Shown: one piece after another, positions 5,320-12,259 of the stretch | Layout: every line of letters starts with the position of its first letter | Position numbering within the stretch: position 1 is the first letter of the stretch | DNA from: Candidatus Bathyarchaeota archaeon | GTDB lineage: Archaea; Thermoproteota; Bathyarchaeia; TCS64 | NCBI GenBank assembly: GCA_026014515.1 | Contig: JAOZIG010000435.1 | Location: forward strand, 1-14,243 | Length of the DNA: 14,243 nucleotides | Direction of reading: 5' to 3' | Made by a program: the position numbers and the translations under genes | Notes under the pieces: generated by a model | Told to the model about the DNA's origin: nothing | Database searches by the model: none | Seen by the model: the letters and a program-made list of their open reading frames with translations, nothing else

Positions 5320-6408
5320 ATGAGTAAGGTAGAGGAGATCAAGTCTCTTTTTTTCAAACTACTATCAGTTAATGGAATCAGCGGCTTCGAGGAGCCCATG
5401 ATCAAGACCCTCATGGAGGAACTAAGCCCTCTATGTGATGAGGTATACCAGACACCAAGGGGAAACGTGATAGGTGTTCAACATGGCACCGACCCTGATG
5501 CACCAAAGGTAGCCCTTGCAGCCCACACAGATCAAGTTGGGTTCATCGTCTTTAGCGTCGATGACCGTGGATTCTTACGGTTTAGAAAGATCGGTGGCTC
5601 GGTCACTGGTAGCATACAGGGACACCAGATGAAGGTTCACGGCAAGAAGGGTCCAGTTATGGGTGTGGCGGGTATCAAGCCCGGTCACATGACCAAGCCC
5701 AGTGAGGCGAATACGATTCCACCTATCGAGCAACTGTATATCGATGTTGGTGCATTGAGCCGTGAGGAGGTCTACGAGATGGGTATCGAGGTGGGTACAC
5801 CCATCACGTGGAACACTGGACCCGTTGAGCTTGCTAACAACTTTGTAGCTACTGCAGCGGCGGATGATAGGGCTGGTCTTACAGCAATCATCACAGTTGC
5901 GAAGAACCTCAAGGATAAACCAATCCCAGCCACTGTCTACTATATTGGTACCGTTGAGGAGGAGATTGGGCTCAGGGGCGCAGAGGTAGCCTTGTTTGAT
6001 CTTGATGTGGATATGGCGGTAGCCATTGATACCTGTCCCTCTGGTTACCAGCCTGATGTGAAGCCTGTGGACATTGTCTACGAGGTTGGCAAAGGACCAG
6101 CACTACAGGTAGCGGAAGCAGGCAGCAGAGGAATCAAAATCAGCAGCAGGATACCACGTGAATGGATCGCAGAGACAGCAGAGAAACATAACTTGCCATA
6201 TCAGCGTGGAATCATGTACGGTGGCACCGATGCATCAGCCATGCAGCAGACAAAAACTGGCGTACCAGCGGTACCCTTTAGTATACCACGTCGCTACAGT
6301 CATAGCCCCGTTGAGCTTCTCAGTTTAGATGATCTCTATAACCTGACTGAGATTCTTACAAGTGGTTTGTCTGAGCTGGATAAGGGCTTCAAGTTTCTAA
6401 GGGTTTAA
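5320..6408 (+). CDS. M42 family metallopeptidase (TET-type aminopeptidase)
   Basis: A 362-residue cytosolic di-metal aminopeptidase of family M42. In archaea these enzymes usually form dodecameric tetrahedral (TET) particles that trim short peptides left by the proteasome. The metal-site residues can all be seen: His69 and Asp71 in Ala-Ala-His-Thr-Asp, bridging Asp182 in Ala-Ala-Asp-Asp-Arg-Ala-Gly, catalytic Glu214 and ligand Glu215 in Glu-Glu-Glu-Ile-Gly-Leu-Arg-Gly, Asp237 in Ile-Asp-Thr, and His328 in Tyr-Ser-His-Ser-Pro. The Gly-Gly-Thr-Asp-Ala segment (301-305) is also typical. The length is that of the family. The start is ATG 5320, with a promoter-like element at leaderless distance. 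The stop codon sits in the loop of a small hairpin (6400-6414). Preference for acidic or other N-terminal residues cannot be read from the sequence. Function is very sure at family level. Confidence 0.95.
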   Translation: MSKVEEIKSLFFKLLSVNGISGFEEPMIKTLMEELSPLCDEVYQTPRGNVIGVQHGTDPDAPKVALAAHTDQVGFIVFSVDDRGFLRFRKIGGSVTGSIQGHQMKVHGKKGPVMGVAGIKPGHMTKPSEANTIPPIEQLYIDVGALSREEVYEMGIEVGTPITWNTGPVELANNFVATAAADDRAGLTAIITVAKNLKDKPIPATVYYIGTVEEEIGLRGAEVALFDLDVDMAVAIDTCPSGYQPDVKPVDIVYEVGKGPALQVAEAGSRGIKISSRIPREWIAETAEKHNLPYQRGIMYGGTDASAMQQTKTGVPAVPFSIPRRYSHSPVELLSLDDLYNLTEILTSGLSELDKGFKFLRV

Positions 6409-6414
6409 TACCCT
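6400..6414 (+). other. Small hairpin enclosing the M42 peptidase stop codon
   Basis: AGGGT (6400-6404) and ACCCT (6410-6414) pair around a five-base loop that holds most of the TAA stop (6406-6408). The stem is short (5 bp) and no T-run follows at once, so a terminator role is uncertain. Confidence 0.3.
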
Positions 6415-6428
6415 AACCATTTCTATAT
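6403..6428 (+). promoter_or_regulatory. Promoter region of the histidine kinase gene
   Basis: Two A/T-rich candidates lie ahead of the kinase TTG at 6446: GTTTAATA (6403-6410) and TTCTATAT (6421-6428). The first would give a leader of about 13 nt that keeps an AGGGG ribosome-binding-like run (6436-6440). The second would place transcription at or just past the TTG. I therefore favour the first, with low certainty. Confidence 0.3.
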
Positions 6429-6445
6429 GCAGACAAGGGGTCGAA

Positions 6446-8182
6446 TTGAAGCTACGAAAACAAATGCTACTACTGCTAGCCTTTTTCACAGTTATCGGTA
6501 CTGTCGGCATGTGGAGCTTCACAAACAGGGCGCTCAAGATCGGGTTCGAGGAGATGGAGATGTCCATACTTGAGGGCACAGTGCTCTGGGGTGTTGATGA
6601 CATCATCGACTTGGCGTTGATAGTTGATTCCTCTGTAGCTCCAATCGCGGCTTGGGACGATATGTACGAATATGTTGAGTCAAGAGACCCGGCTTTTGTT
6701 GAGGAGACGTTCAGCGATAACGTGTTCTCCCGTAACGAGTTCAACCTAGTAGCAATATACAGCGAGACAGGGGAGCTAATCTACGGAAAATATTATGACT
6801 ACAATGGAGAGACCGAAAAAAACATCCCACCATTACTCAGAGAACCATCAACAATTGAGACCCTCCGTGACTATACCCCAGAAGAACCAAGCATAATAGG
6901 CTTCATCATAAACGAGGATAAACCAATCATCCTATCCAGCAGACCTATTGTGGACACCGCGGAAGTCATGCCGAGCCGTGGGACCATTGTAGTTGGTCTT
7001 GATTTCTCAGAAGATTATGTTGATATGATACAGGAGATAACCGATCTCCCTCTCGAATACTATACCTTTGATAGCTCAGAGGTCCCAGAAGAGATAAGGT
7101 CTAGTCTCACATTAGAGAACCCCTTCACATACGAGACAGAACTAGAAACAATCAGAGGATACTATCTAGTTGAAGACTTGTTCGGTGACCCGGGAATCAT
7201 TGTAGCAATATCACAGACAAGAGAGGTTTACCTCGCTGGACAAGAGGCAAGACGCGAGTTCCTCTCTGTTATTATTGGCTTAGGATTCCTTTTAGCCGTT
7301 TTAGCCATAGTTTATGCAGACCAGAAGATTCTCCGTAACATAACTAGGCTTACCGATGAAGTCTCAGAGATCAACAAGGTGGATGACCTCTCCGCAAGAG
7401 TCCATGTTGTTACGGGGAACAACGAACTCAGTAGTCTAACTCATCGAGTTAATGATATGCTGGAGAAACTGGAGGAGTCCAGAGAAACAGAGATCAGGCA
7501 AAGAGCAGCCATGGAGAAGCTAAGGGAAGAGAGCACCCTAGAGATATTTGAGGCTGCGAAGAAAATATCATATCTCATCCATAACGAGCTAGAACGACCC
7601 CTCAGAAGCATCAAACAAGTTGCTTACAGTATAAGGGAAGAGGGAAAAGAAGACCTCGCAGAGATACTGGAGAGTAGTATAAAGTATAGTGAAGCAACGC
7701 TTCTTGAATTATCTAGCTTAACAAACCTTGGAGAGCCCAAACGCACTGTCTCTGATTTGAATGAGATAGTGGACGCTGCGATAGCTAATGTTGCACCCAA
7801 GGTAGGGGTCACTATCTCAGCGGATACCGGAGAAGAGTTCCTCGCCATCAACGTTGACGCATTAAAGATTATCAGAACTGTTGAGAATTTGATAAGAAAC
7901 GGTGTTGAGGCAATTGATGGTCGTGGAGAGGTGCATGTAGCGGTCACAAGCGATGAAAAGAGTGCTACGGTTACGATAACCGATAATGGTAAAGGGATAC
8001 TTGAGGAGGACCTTGAGTATATTTTTGAGCCCTTTTATTCAACGAAAAGGGATGCAGTGGGGCTTGGGTTACCTTATGCCAAGCAGGTTATTGAGGCGCA
8101 TAATGGCATGATAAAGGTTGAGTCTTCCAGTGAGGGCACTACGGTTACGATAATTATTCCATTAAAACAGGCATCAGAGTAG
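6446..8182 (+). CDS. Membrane sensor histidine kinase, CHASE4-HAMP-HATPase
   Basis: A 578-residue two-component sensor kinase. Membrane helix 1 is at about 7-25. An extracellular domain (26-271) has CHASE4 features: Ala-Ala-Trp70-Asp-Asp-Met-Tyr followed by Phe-Asn-Leu-Val-Ala-Ile-Tyr and Glu-Thr-Gly-Glu-Leu-Ile-Tyr. Membrane helix 2 is at about 272-291, HAMP at 292-345, then a coiled coil (340-370). The dimerisation/phosphoacceptor region centres on His379 with Pro385. The ATP-binding domain has the N box (Glu480-Asn-Leu-Ile-Arg-Asn485), G1 (Asp513-Asn-Gly-Lys-Gly517), F box (Phe527-Glu-Pro-Phe) and G2 (Gly539-Leu-Gly-Leu), all intact, so it should bind ATP. The start is TTG 6446, preceded by AGGGG at five-base spacing and giving a basic n-region before helix 1; ATG 6464 would remove it. 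No response regulator lies in the window, so the partner is unknown. The external ligand cannot be inferred. Confidence 0.9.
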   Translation: MKLRKQMLLLLAFFTVIGTVGMWSFTNRALKIGFEEMEMSILEGTVLWGVDDIIDLALIVDSSVAPIAAWDDMYEYVESRDPAFVEETFSDNVFSRNEFNLVAIYSETGELIYGKYYDYNGETEKNIPPLLREPSTIETLRDYTPEEPSIIGFIINEDKPIILSSRPIVDTAEVMPSRGTIVVGLDFSEDYVDMIQEITDLPLEYYTFDSSEVPEEIRSSLTLENPFTYETELETIRGYYLVEDLFGDPGIIVAISQTREVYLAGQEARREFLSVIIGLGFLLAVLAIVYADQKILRNITRLTDEVSEINKVDDLSARVHVVTGNNELSSLTHRVNDMLEKLEESRETEIRQRAAMEKLREESTLEIFEAAKKISYLIHNELERPLRSIKQVAYSIREEGKEDLAEILESSIKYSEATLLELSSLTNLGEPKRTVSDLNEIVDAAIANVAPKVGVTISADTGEEFLAINVDALKIIRTVENLIRNGVEAIDGRGEVHVAVTSDEKSATVTITDNGKGILEEDLEYIFEPFYSTKRDAVGLGLPYAKQVIEAHNGMIKVESSSEGTTVTIIIPLKQASE

Positions 8183-8193
8183 ATTTCTCAAGT

Positions 8194-8202
8194 TTTTTAT
8201 CC
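8194..8202 (+). promoter_or_regulatory. TATA-like element of the FAH-family gene
   Basis: TTTTTATCC begins exactly 37 nt before the TTG at 8231, predicting a transcript that starts near 8224 with a leader of about 7 nt. The T-run just after the kinase stop (8180-8182) may also end the kinase transcript. Confidence 0.5.
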
Positions 8203-8230
8203 AAGGAATGCACCGGTTTCTCTGATCGTT

Positions 8231-9250
8231 TTGAAGTTAGTAACATTCAAGGTTCACACAGAGACGCGTATCGGAGCACTCCACAACGAAAAGGTAATCG
8301 ATCTAAACTCCGCATATGCACTCAAACTCAAAGAAGAAGGCGTACTCGCCCCAAGGCGAAAAGCAGACGCATTGATCCCATCCTGCATGATAGGGTTCCT
8401 AGAAGGCGGAGAAGAATCCCTCAAGGCAGCATATCAAGCACTAGCCTACGCTATTGCTAACCCCGAAGCTGTTGGATTAGATGAGGAAAAGATAACCATG
8501 TGTCAATGTACAGCCAAGCTACAGGCACCAGTACCGAGCCCCGGAAAACTCTACTGCGTAGCCGTAAACTTCTATGACCACGCAACCGAGCGTATCAAGG
8601 ACCCTGAGGCGAGGCAGAAGGAGATTGACCGTCTCAAGAGTCTCAAGCTGGATGTGCCTGATGTTTTCCAGAAGCCCCCAGGTCTCGTTGTTGGTCCACG
8701 TGACCCGTTGATCAAGGTCAAGGCAACAGAGAAGATGGACTATGAGTGCGAGCTCGCGGTTGTCATCGGTAAAGAGGGAAAGTATATTCCCAAGGAGAAG
8801 GCGTACGAGTACATCGCAGGATATACTATCGTGATTGATGTTAGCGCCCGTGATCAGGGTTTCCCACAGGATGTTGATTTCAGGATATTCAAGGGAGACA
8901 TCAACTGGACCAAGGGCAAGGGAATGGACAACGCGGGACCCATGGGACCATGTATCGTCACAAGCGACGAGATCCCAGACCCCTACAATCCACCGCTAAG
9001 ACTCAAGACCCGTGTAAACGGCAAAGAGCGTCAGAACAACACCTTGGAGCATATGATCATCCAGATCCCAAGGATCATCGAGTACCTAAGCAATGGAACT
9101 ACCTTGAAGCCGGGTGATGTTATCGCCACGGGTACAGTTGCGGGTGTGGCTCATAGCTGGGGTCCAGAGGGATTCCTGCAGATTGGTGATGTGCTGGAGT
9201 GCGAGATCCAGCCGATTGGCACTCTAAAGCATAAGGTTATTGGGGAGTAA
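8231..9250 (+). CDS. Fumarylacetoacetate hydrolase (FAH) family protein
   Basis: A 339-residue cytosolic metal-dependent enzyme of the FAH superfamily, whose members hydrolyse, decarboxylate or hydrate acyl-pyruvate and related keto acids. The N-terminal domain (1-95) is variable. The catalytic domain starts near Leu107-Tyr-Cys-Val-Ala-Val-Asn-Phe-Tyr-Asp-His. The three expected metal ligands are present: Glu172 and Glu174 in Tyr-Glu-Cys-Glu-Leu, and Asp203 in Val-Ile-Asp-Val-Ser-Ala-Arg-Asp. The segment Gly229-Lys-Gly-Met-Asp ... Gly-Pro-Met-Gly-Pro and the terminal Lys293-Pro-Gly-Asp-Val-Ile-Ala-Thr-Gly-Thr are also family hallmarks. An insert of about 30 residues after His117 (Lys/Glu/Asp-rich) is longer than in minimal FAHD-type enzymes and may form a lid. 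The start is TTG 8231, placed by the TATA-like element at 8194. The gene ends in a terminator-like hairpin, so it is probably not co-transcribed with the importer. The exact substrate is unknown. Confidence 0.93.
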   Translation: MKLVTFKVHTETRIGALHNEKVIDLNSAYALKLKEEGVLAPRRKADALIPSCMIGFLEGGEESLKAAYQALAYAIANPEAVGLDEEKITMCQCTAKLQAPVPSPGKLYCVAVNFYDHATERIKDPEARQKEIDRLKSLKLDVPDVFQKPPGLVVGPRDPLIKVKATEKMDYECELAVVIGKEGKYIPKEKAYEYIAGYTIVIDVSARDQGFPQDVDFRIFKGDINWTKGKGMDNAGPMGPCIVTSDEIPDPYNPPLRLKTRVNGKERQNNTLEHMIIQIPRIIEYLSNGTTLKPGDVIATGTVAGVAHSWGPEGFLQIGDVLECEIQPIGTLKHKVIGE

Positions 9251-9275
9251 AACTCCCCATCTTTATTGCTTTTTT
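9241..9275 (+). terminator. Hairpin plus T-run at the end of the FAH-family gene
   Basis: TGGGGAGT (9241-9248) and ACTCCCCA (9252-9259) form a perfect 8-bp stem with a three-base loop. The TAA stop (9248-9250) overlaps the end of the left arm and the loop. A T-rich stretch follows (9260-9275, ending in six T). This resembles a Rho-independent terminator; T-runs alone can terminate archaeal RNA polymerase. Confidence 0.6.
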
Positions 9276-9318
9276 CATGTTAATTTTCTGCCATATAATA
9301 ACTGTATAGACTACAGGT

Positions 9319-9327
9319 TTTTTATAA
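9319..9327 (+). promoter_or_regulatory. TATA box of the importer operon
   Basis: TTTTTTATA in an A/T-rich context predicts transcription from about 9349-9350. That leaves a leader of about 38 nt with a GAGG ribosome-binding site (within AGAGGA, 9374-9379) eight bases before the TTG at 9387. It is one of the best archaeal TATA matches in the window. Confidence 0.6.
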
Positions 9328-9346
9328 TCAAACAACGAGTGCTTGG

Positions 9347-9372
9347 TATTCGAGGCGGAATCGCCTAGAATA
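9347..9372. promoter_or_regulatory. 26-bp near-perfect palindrome at the importer transcription start, putative operator or leader hairpin
   Basis: The arms TATTC-g-AGGCG and CGCCT-a-GAATA are complementary except for one central G/A position, around a four-base GAAT loop. The dyad covers the predicted transcription start and ends two bases before the ribosome-binding site. It could be an operator that blocks polymerase or, if transcribed, an RNA hairpin next to the ribosome-binding site. The symmetry is seen; both roles are inferred. Confidence 0.55.
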
Positions 9373-9386
9373 TAGAGGAATAAAAG

Positions 9387-10688
9387 TTGAGTGAATCACA
9401 GTTTTCAACAACAACGATAGCTCTTATCATCGTCGGATTACTCATCGGCGCAGGCGCCGGATACATGCTAAAACCAACAATACCCGGTGGAGGAATACCT
9501 GATGCCGAGTATGAGGCACTTCAACAAGAAGTAGCAACCCTAACATCTGAGGTCGCAGACCTACAGGAACAGGTTGAGGCGCTACAGGCTGGAGAGACCC
9601 TCAAAGCCGCATTCATCTACGTAGGACCCATTGGAGACTACGGTTGGAGCCACGCCCACGAGATGGGTAGGCAGGCGGTTGTTGAGCAGTTCCCATGGCT
9701 GGAGACCACCTACGCTGAGTCAGTCCCAGAGGGAGACAGCACAAGGTACATCGACAGATACGTGCAGGAAGGCTATGATGTCATCCTGACCACAAGCTTC
9801 GGCTACATGGACGACACTGTATCAGCAGCAGCTGAGTACCCAGATAACATCTTCTGGCACTGCAGCGGTTTCGTCAGGGACGATAACCTTGGTACATACT
9901 TCAGCGAGTTCCATCAACTCTACTACCTAAACGGATTGATGGCAGGCGCACTGACAAAGACCGATAAGGTCGGATACGTCGGAGCCTTCCCAATCCCAGA
10001 AGTAGTAAGACACATTGACGCATTCGCCCTAGGCGTAAAGGAGGCAAACCCAGACGCAGAGGTCCACGTCAGGTGGATCTATAGCTGGTATGACCCCACT
10101 CTCGCCACAGAGGCAGCGCAGGCATTGATCGCTGATGGTGTTGACGCAATCGCCTTCACTGAGGACAGCCCAGCGGTTATCCAAGTAGGCCAGAGCCAGA
10201 CCGAGCAGGGAAACCAGATCTATACCTTCGCCCACTACAGCCCAATGCTGGAGTTCGGCCCAGACACTGTTGTCAGCGGACAACTAGTTGACTGGGGTGT
10301 GGTATACAAGGATATTTTCTCAAAGATCTACAGCGGTGTTTACACCAATGAGAATCTTGCAGATGTGGACTACTGGTGGATGCTAAAGCATGGCGCTTGT
10401 GCGCTTGGGGGCGACTTCGATACCCCCATCAACCCAATCTTTGAGGATGAGTTGAAGGCATACACAGTAGATGACCCAATCCTTGGCGAGATCAGCGTCT
10501 ATGACCTTGTCTATGTAAGGCTTGACCAGATGATGGAAGAGACTGTTCTCTTCGACCCATACACTGGACCCATCTATGATAACGAGGGTACACTAAGGTT
10601 CGCAGATGGACAGCGTGGAAGCCACGATGATCTATGGACTATTGACTGGTACGTCGACAATATCGTCGGATCTGTGCCAGTTTCATAA
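9387..10688 (+). CDS. BMP-family ABC transporter substrate-binding protein, membrane-tethered
   Basis: A 433-residue extracytoplasmic binding protein of the BMP/PnrA family, which captures nucleosides or related small molecules for ABC import. Residues 8-28 form one hydrophobic helix that probably stays as an N-terminal anchor. The chain has no Cys before residue 159, so there is no lipobox. A short Pro/Gly linker leads to a heptad-like coiled coil (about 39-69). The BMP domain starts at Leu72-Lys-Ala-Ala-Phe with the family segment Val79-Gly-Pro-Ile-Gly-Asp-Tyr-Gly-Trp87-Ser-His. The hinge-region block Leu181-Asn-Gly-Leu-Met-Ala-Gly and Lys194-Val-Gly-Tyr-Val-Gly-Ala follow. The C-terminal lobe carries Pro391-Tyr-Thr-Gly-Pro-Ile and Gly408-Gln-Arg. 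The start is TTG 9387, eight bases after GAGG. It heads an importer operon and has its own promoter, palindrome and trailing T-run, which suits the usual excess of binding protein. The ligand is inferred, not proven. Confidence 0.93.
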   Translation: MSESQFSTTTIALIIVGLLIGAGAGYMLKPTIPGGGIPDAEYEALQQEVATLTSEVADLQEQVEALQAGETLKAAFIYVGPIGDYGWSHAHEMGRQAVVEQFPWLETTYAESVPEGDSTRYIDRYVQEGYDVILTTSFGYMDDTVSAAAEYPDNIFWHCSGFVRDDNLGTYFSEFHQLYYLNGLMAGALTKTDKVGYVGAFPIPEVVRHIDAFALGVKEANPDAEVHVRWIYSWYDPTLATEAAQALIADGVDAIAFTEDSPAVIQVGQSQTEQGNQIYTFAHYSPMLEFGPDTVVSGQLVDWGVVYKDIFSKIYSGVYTNENLADVDYWWMLKHGACALGGDFDTPINPIFEDELKAYTVDDPILGEISVYDLVYVRLDQMMEETVLFDPYTGPIYDNEGTLRFADGQRGSHDDLWTIDWYVDNIVGSVPVS

Positions 10689-10692
10689 TCCT

Positions 10693-10706
10693 CCTTTTTC
10701 TTTTTC
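10693..10706 (+). terminator. T-run after the binding-protein gene, partial terminator
   Basis: CCTTTTTCTTTTTC starts five bases after the TAA at 10686-10688, with no stable hairpin. T-runs are efficient terminators for archaeal RNA polymerase. Here one would lower transcription of the ATPase and permease genes relative to the binding protein. Confidence 0.45.
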
Positions 10707-10709
10707 AAT

Positions 10710-10719
10710 AGTTTTTTAG
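10710..10719 (+). promoter_or_regulatory. Possible secondary promoter of the ATPase-permease genes
   Basis: AGTTTTTTAG would place a start near 10740, giving a leader of about 23 nt. That leader includes the AGGGG ribosome-binding site (10751-10755) seven bases before the ATG at 10763. The run may instead be a second terminator T-run. Confidence 0.3.
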
Positions 10720-10762
10720 CAATCATAGATGCAGTGTTGTTCTATCAGAAAGGGGCTCAGCC

Positions 10763-12259
10763 ATGACGCTAATAGAGATGAAAAAAATAAGCAAGCATTT
10801 CCCACCCCAGATAATCGCTCTTGAGAACGTGGACTTTACAGCTGAGCCCGGTGAGATACACTGTCTTCTCGGTGAGAATGGTGCAGGCAAGACCACATTG
10901 ATGAATATTCTCTATGGATTATACAAAGCGGACACGGGAACCATCAAGTTTGAAGACACCCTAGTTGACATTAATAGTCCACGTGACGCCATCGACCTCA
11001 AGATAGGTATGGTCCACCAGCACTTCAGACTGGTGAAACGCCATACAGTAGCGGAAAACATCGCATTGGGGCTAAAATGCAATAACGCTTTGTTCCCATT
11101 ACCCGAGGTAAAGGCGCTCATCAAACAAGTTACGGAGAGATATGGTCTCAGCGTTGACCCAGACGCATATATCTGGGAGTTATCTGTGGGAGAGCAACAA
11201 AGGGTCGAGATTATCAAGGTCCTATGTAGAGACATCAAGGTACTCATACTAGACGAGCCCACAAGCATACTCACACCACAGGAAACAGAGACCCTGTTCA
11301 ACGCGCTACAACTGATGAAACAAGAAGGCATCGCCATCATCTTCATCACCCACAAACTAGACGAGGTAATGACATTCAGCGACAAGGTCACAGTTCTACG
11401 AAAGGGGAAAAACGTAGACACAGTCGAGACCACGGCGGTGGATAAACGAAGCCTAGCAAAGCTCATGGTTGGACGAGACGTATTATTCAGGGTAGAGAAA
11501 AAAGAGGCGTGCCCAGTTGAGCCTGTTCTTGAGATAAGTGATCTCAGTGCTTTGAATGATTCTGGGTTAAAAGCACTCAACGGATTATCTTTAACAGTTT
11601 GTGGGGGTGAGATTCTTGGAGTTGCAGGTGTCTCGGGTAACGGTCAACGTGAACTTGTTGAGATTATCACTGGGCTAAGAAAGAAAAATGGTGGATTAGT
11701 AAAGATCAGTGGTGTTGATGTCTCTGGTTTGAAGCCGGGGAAAATAGCTGAAAACGGTGTCGCGCATATCCCCGAGGATCGTATTCACAGAGGCTCTGTA
11801 CCAGATATGAGGGTACTTGACAACCTGATGCTCAGAGACTACAAACAATACAGCAAAGGAATCATGCTAGACGCAGAGACCATGCGAACCCAGTCAAACA
11901 TGATGGTAAAAGAATACAACGTGGACACACCATCACTAGAGACCCCCATCAAGCTACTTTCAGGAGGAAACATCCAGAAAGTCATACTCGCCCGTGAACT
12001 CCACGGAAGCCCAAGCCTCATCATCGCATCTCACCCCACATACGGGTTGGACGTTGGAGCCACTGAACAGATCAGAAACACCTTACTCGGTCAACGGGAT
12101 AGAGGCGCAGGTGTACTGTTGATCTCTGAGGACCTTGACGAGATAATGGAGCTCTCAGATAGGGTCGTGGTTATCTATGAGGGGCGTATCATGGGGGAGG
12201 TTACGGCGGAGACAGATGTCTCGGAGATTGGGTTACTGATGTCAGGAGGCACCCAGTGA
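10763..12259 (+). CDS. Tandem-NBD ABC ATPase of a BMP-type (nucleoside) importer
   Basis: A 498-residue cytosolic ATPase with two fused nucleotide-binding domains, the usual size for importers of the YufO/NupO, RbsA-like class. NBD1 is canonical: Walker A Gly37-Glu-Asn-Gly-Ala-Gly-Lys-Thr-Thr, Gln86 in the Q loop, signature Leu140-Ser-Val-Gly-Glu-Gln-Gln, Walker B Leu161-Ile-Leu-Asp-Glu-Pro, switch His197. NBD2 (from about 255) is degenerate. The Walker A region reads Gly289-Val-Ser-Gly-Asn-Gly-Gln-Arg-Glu without the Lys, the Walker B/catalytic segment is Ile-Ile-Ala-Ser-His-Pro-Thr (420-426), and the switch is Ser455-Glu-Asp. Its signature Leu399-Ser-Gly-Gly-Asn is intact. This asymmetry is normal for the subfamily, whose second domain often reads AAQPTRGLD at this place. 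The start is ATG 10763, with AGGGG seven bases upstream. The stop overlaps the next gene's ATG by one base, so coupled translation is likely. Confidence 0.95.
   Translation: MTLIEMKKISKHFPPQIIALENVDFTAEPGEIHCLLGENGAGKTTLMNILYGLYKADTGTIKFEDTLVDINSPRDAIDLKIGMVHQHFRLVKRHTVAENIALGLKCNNALFPLPEVKALIKQVTERYGLSVDPDAYIWELSVGEQQRVEIIKVLCRDIKVLILDEPTSILTPQETETLFNALQLMKQEGIAIIFITHKLDEVMTFSDKVTVLRKGKNVDTVETTAVDKRSLAKLMVGRDVLFRVEKKEACPVEPVLEISDLSALNDSGLKALNGLSLTVCGGEILGVAGVSGNGQRELVEIITGLRKKNGGLVKISGVDVSGLKPGKIAENGVAHIPEDRIHRGSVPDMRVLDNLMLRDYKQYSKGIMLDAETMRTQSNMMVKEYNVDTPSLETPIKLLSGGNIQKVILARELHGSPSLIIASHPTYGLDVGATEQIRNTLLGQRDRGAGVLLISEDLDEIMELSDRVVVIYEGRIMGEVTAETDVSEIGLLMSGGTQ

Noticed and set aside
9251..9346. 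A riboswitch or small RNA between the FAH-family gene and the importer
   Set aside because: Apart from the terminator hairpin, T-run and TATA box the stretch is A/T-rich and unstructured. The only further structure is the palindrome at 9347-9372, which is reported separately.
9387..9480. Lipoprotein signal in the BMP-family binding protein
   Set aside because: No Cys occurs before residue 159, so no lipobox is possible. The hydrophobic segment is better read as an uncleaved anchor.
10912..11580. A 222-codon open frame on the minus strand inside the ATPase gene
   Set aside because: It lies wholly inside a confidently identified ABC ATPase and its Ser/Thr/Leu-rich translation shows no domain. 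The other antisense frames (84-500, 3552-3890, 4361-4645, 13301-13645) were rejected for the same reason.
10763..12259. The degenerate second NBD as evidence of a decaying gene
   Set aside because: Loss of the Walker A Lys and the changed Walker B in NBD2 are normal for the BMP-type importer ATPases. The frame is intact and the signature motif is kept.
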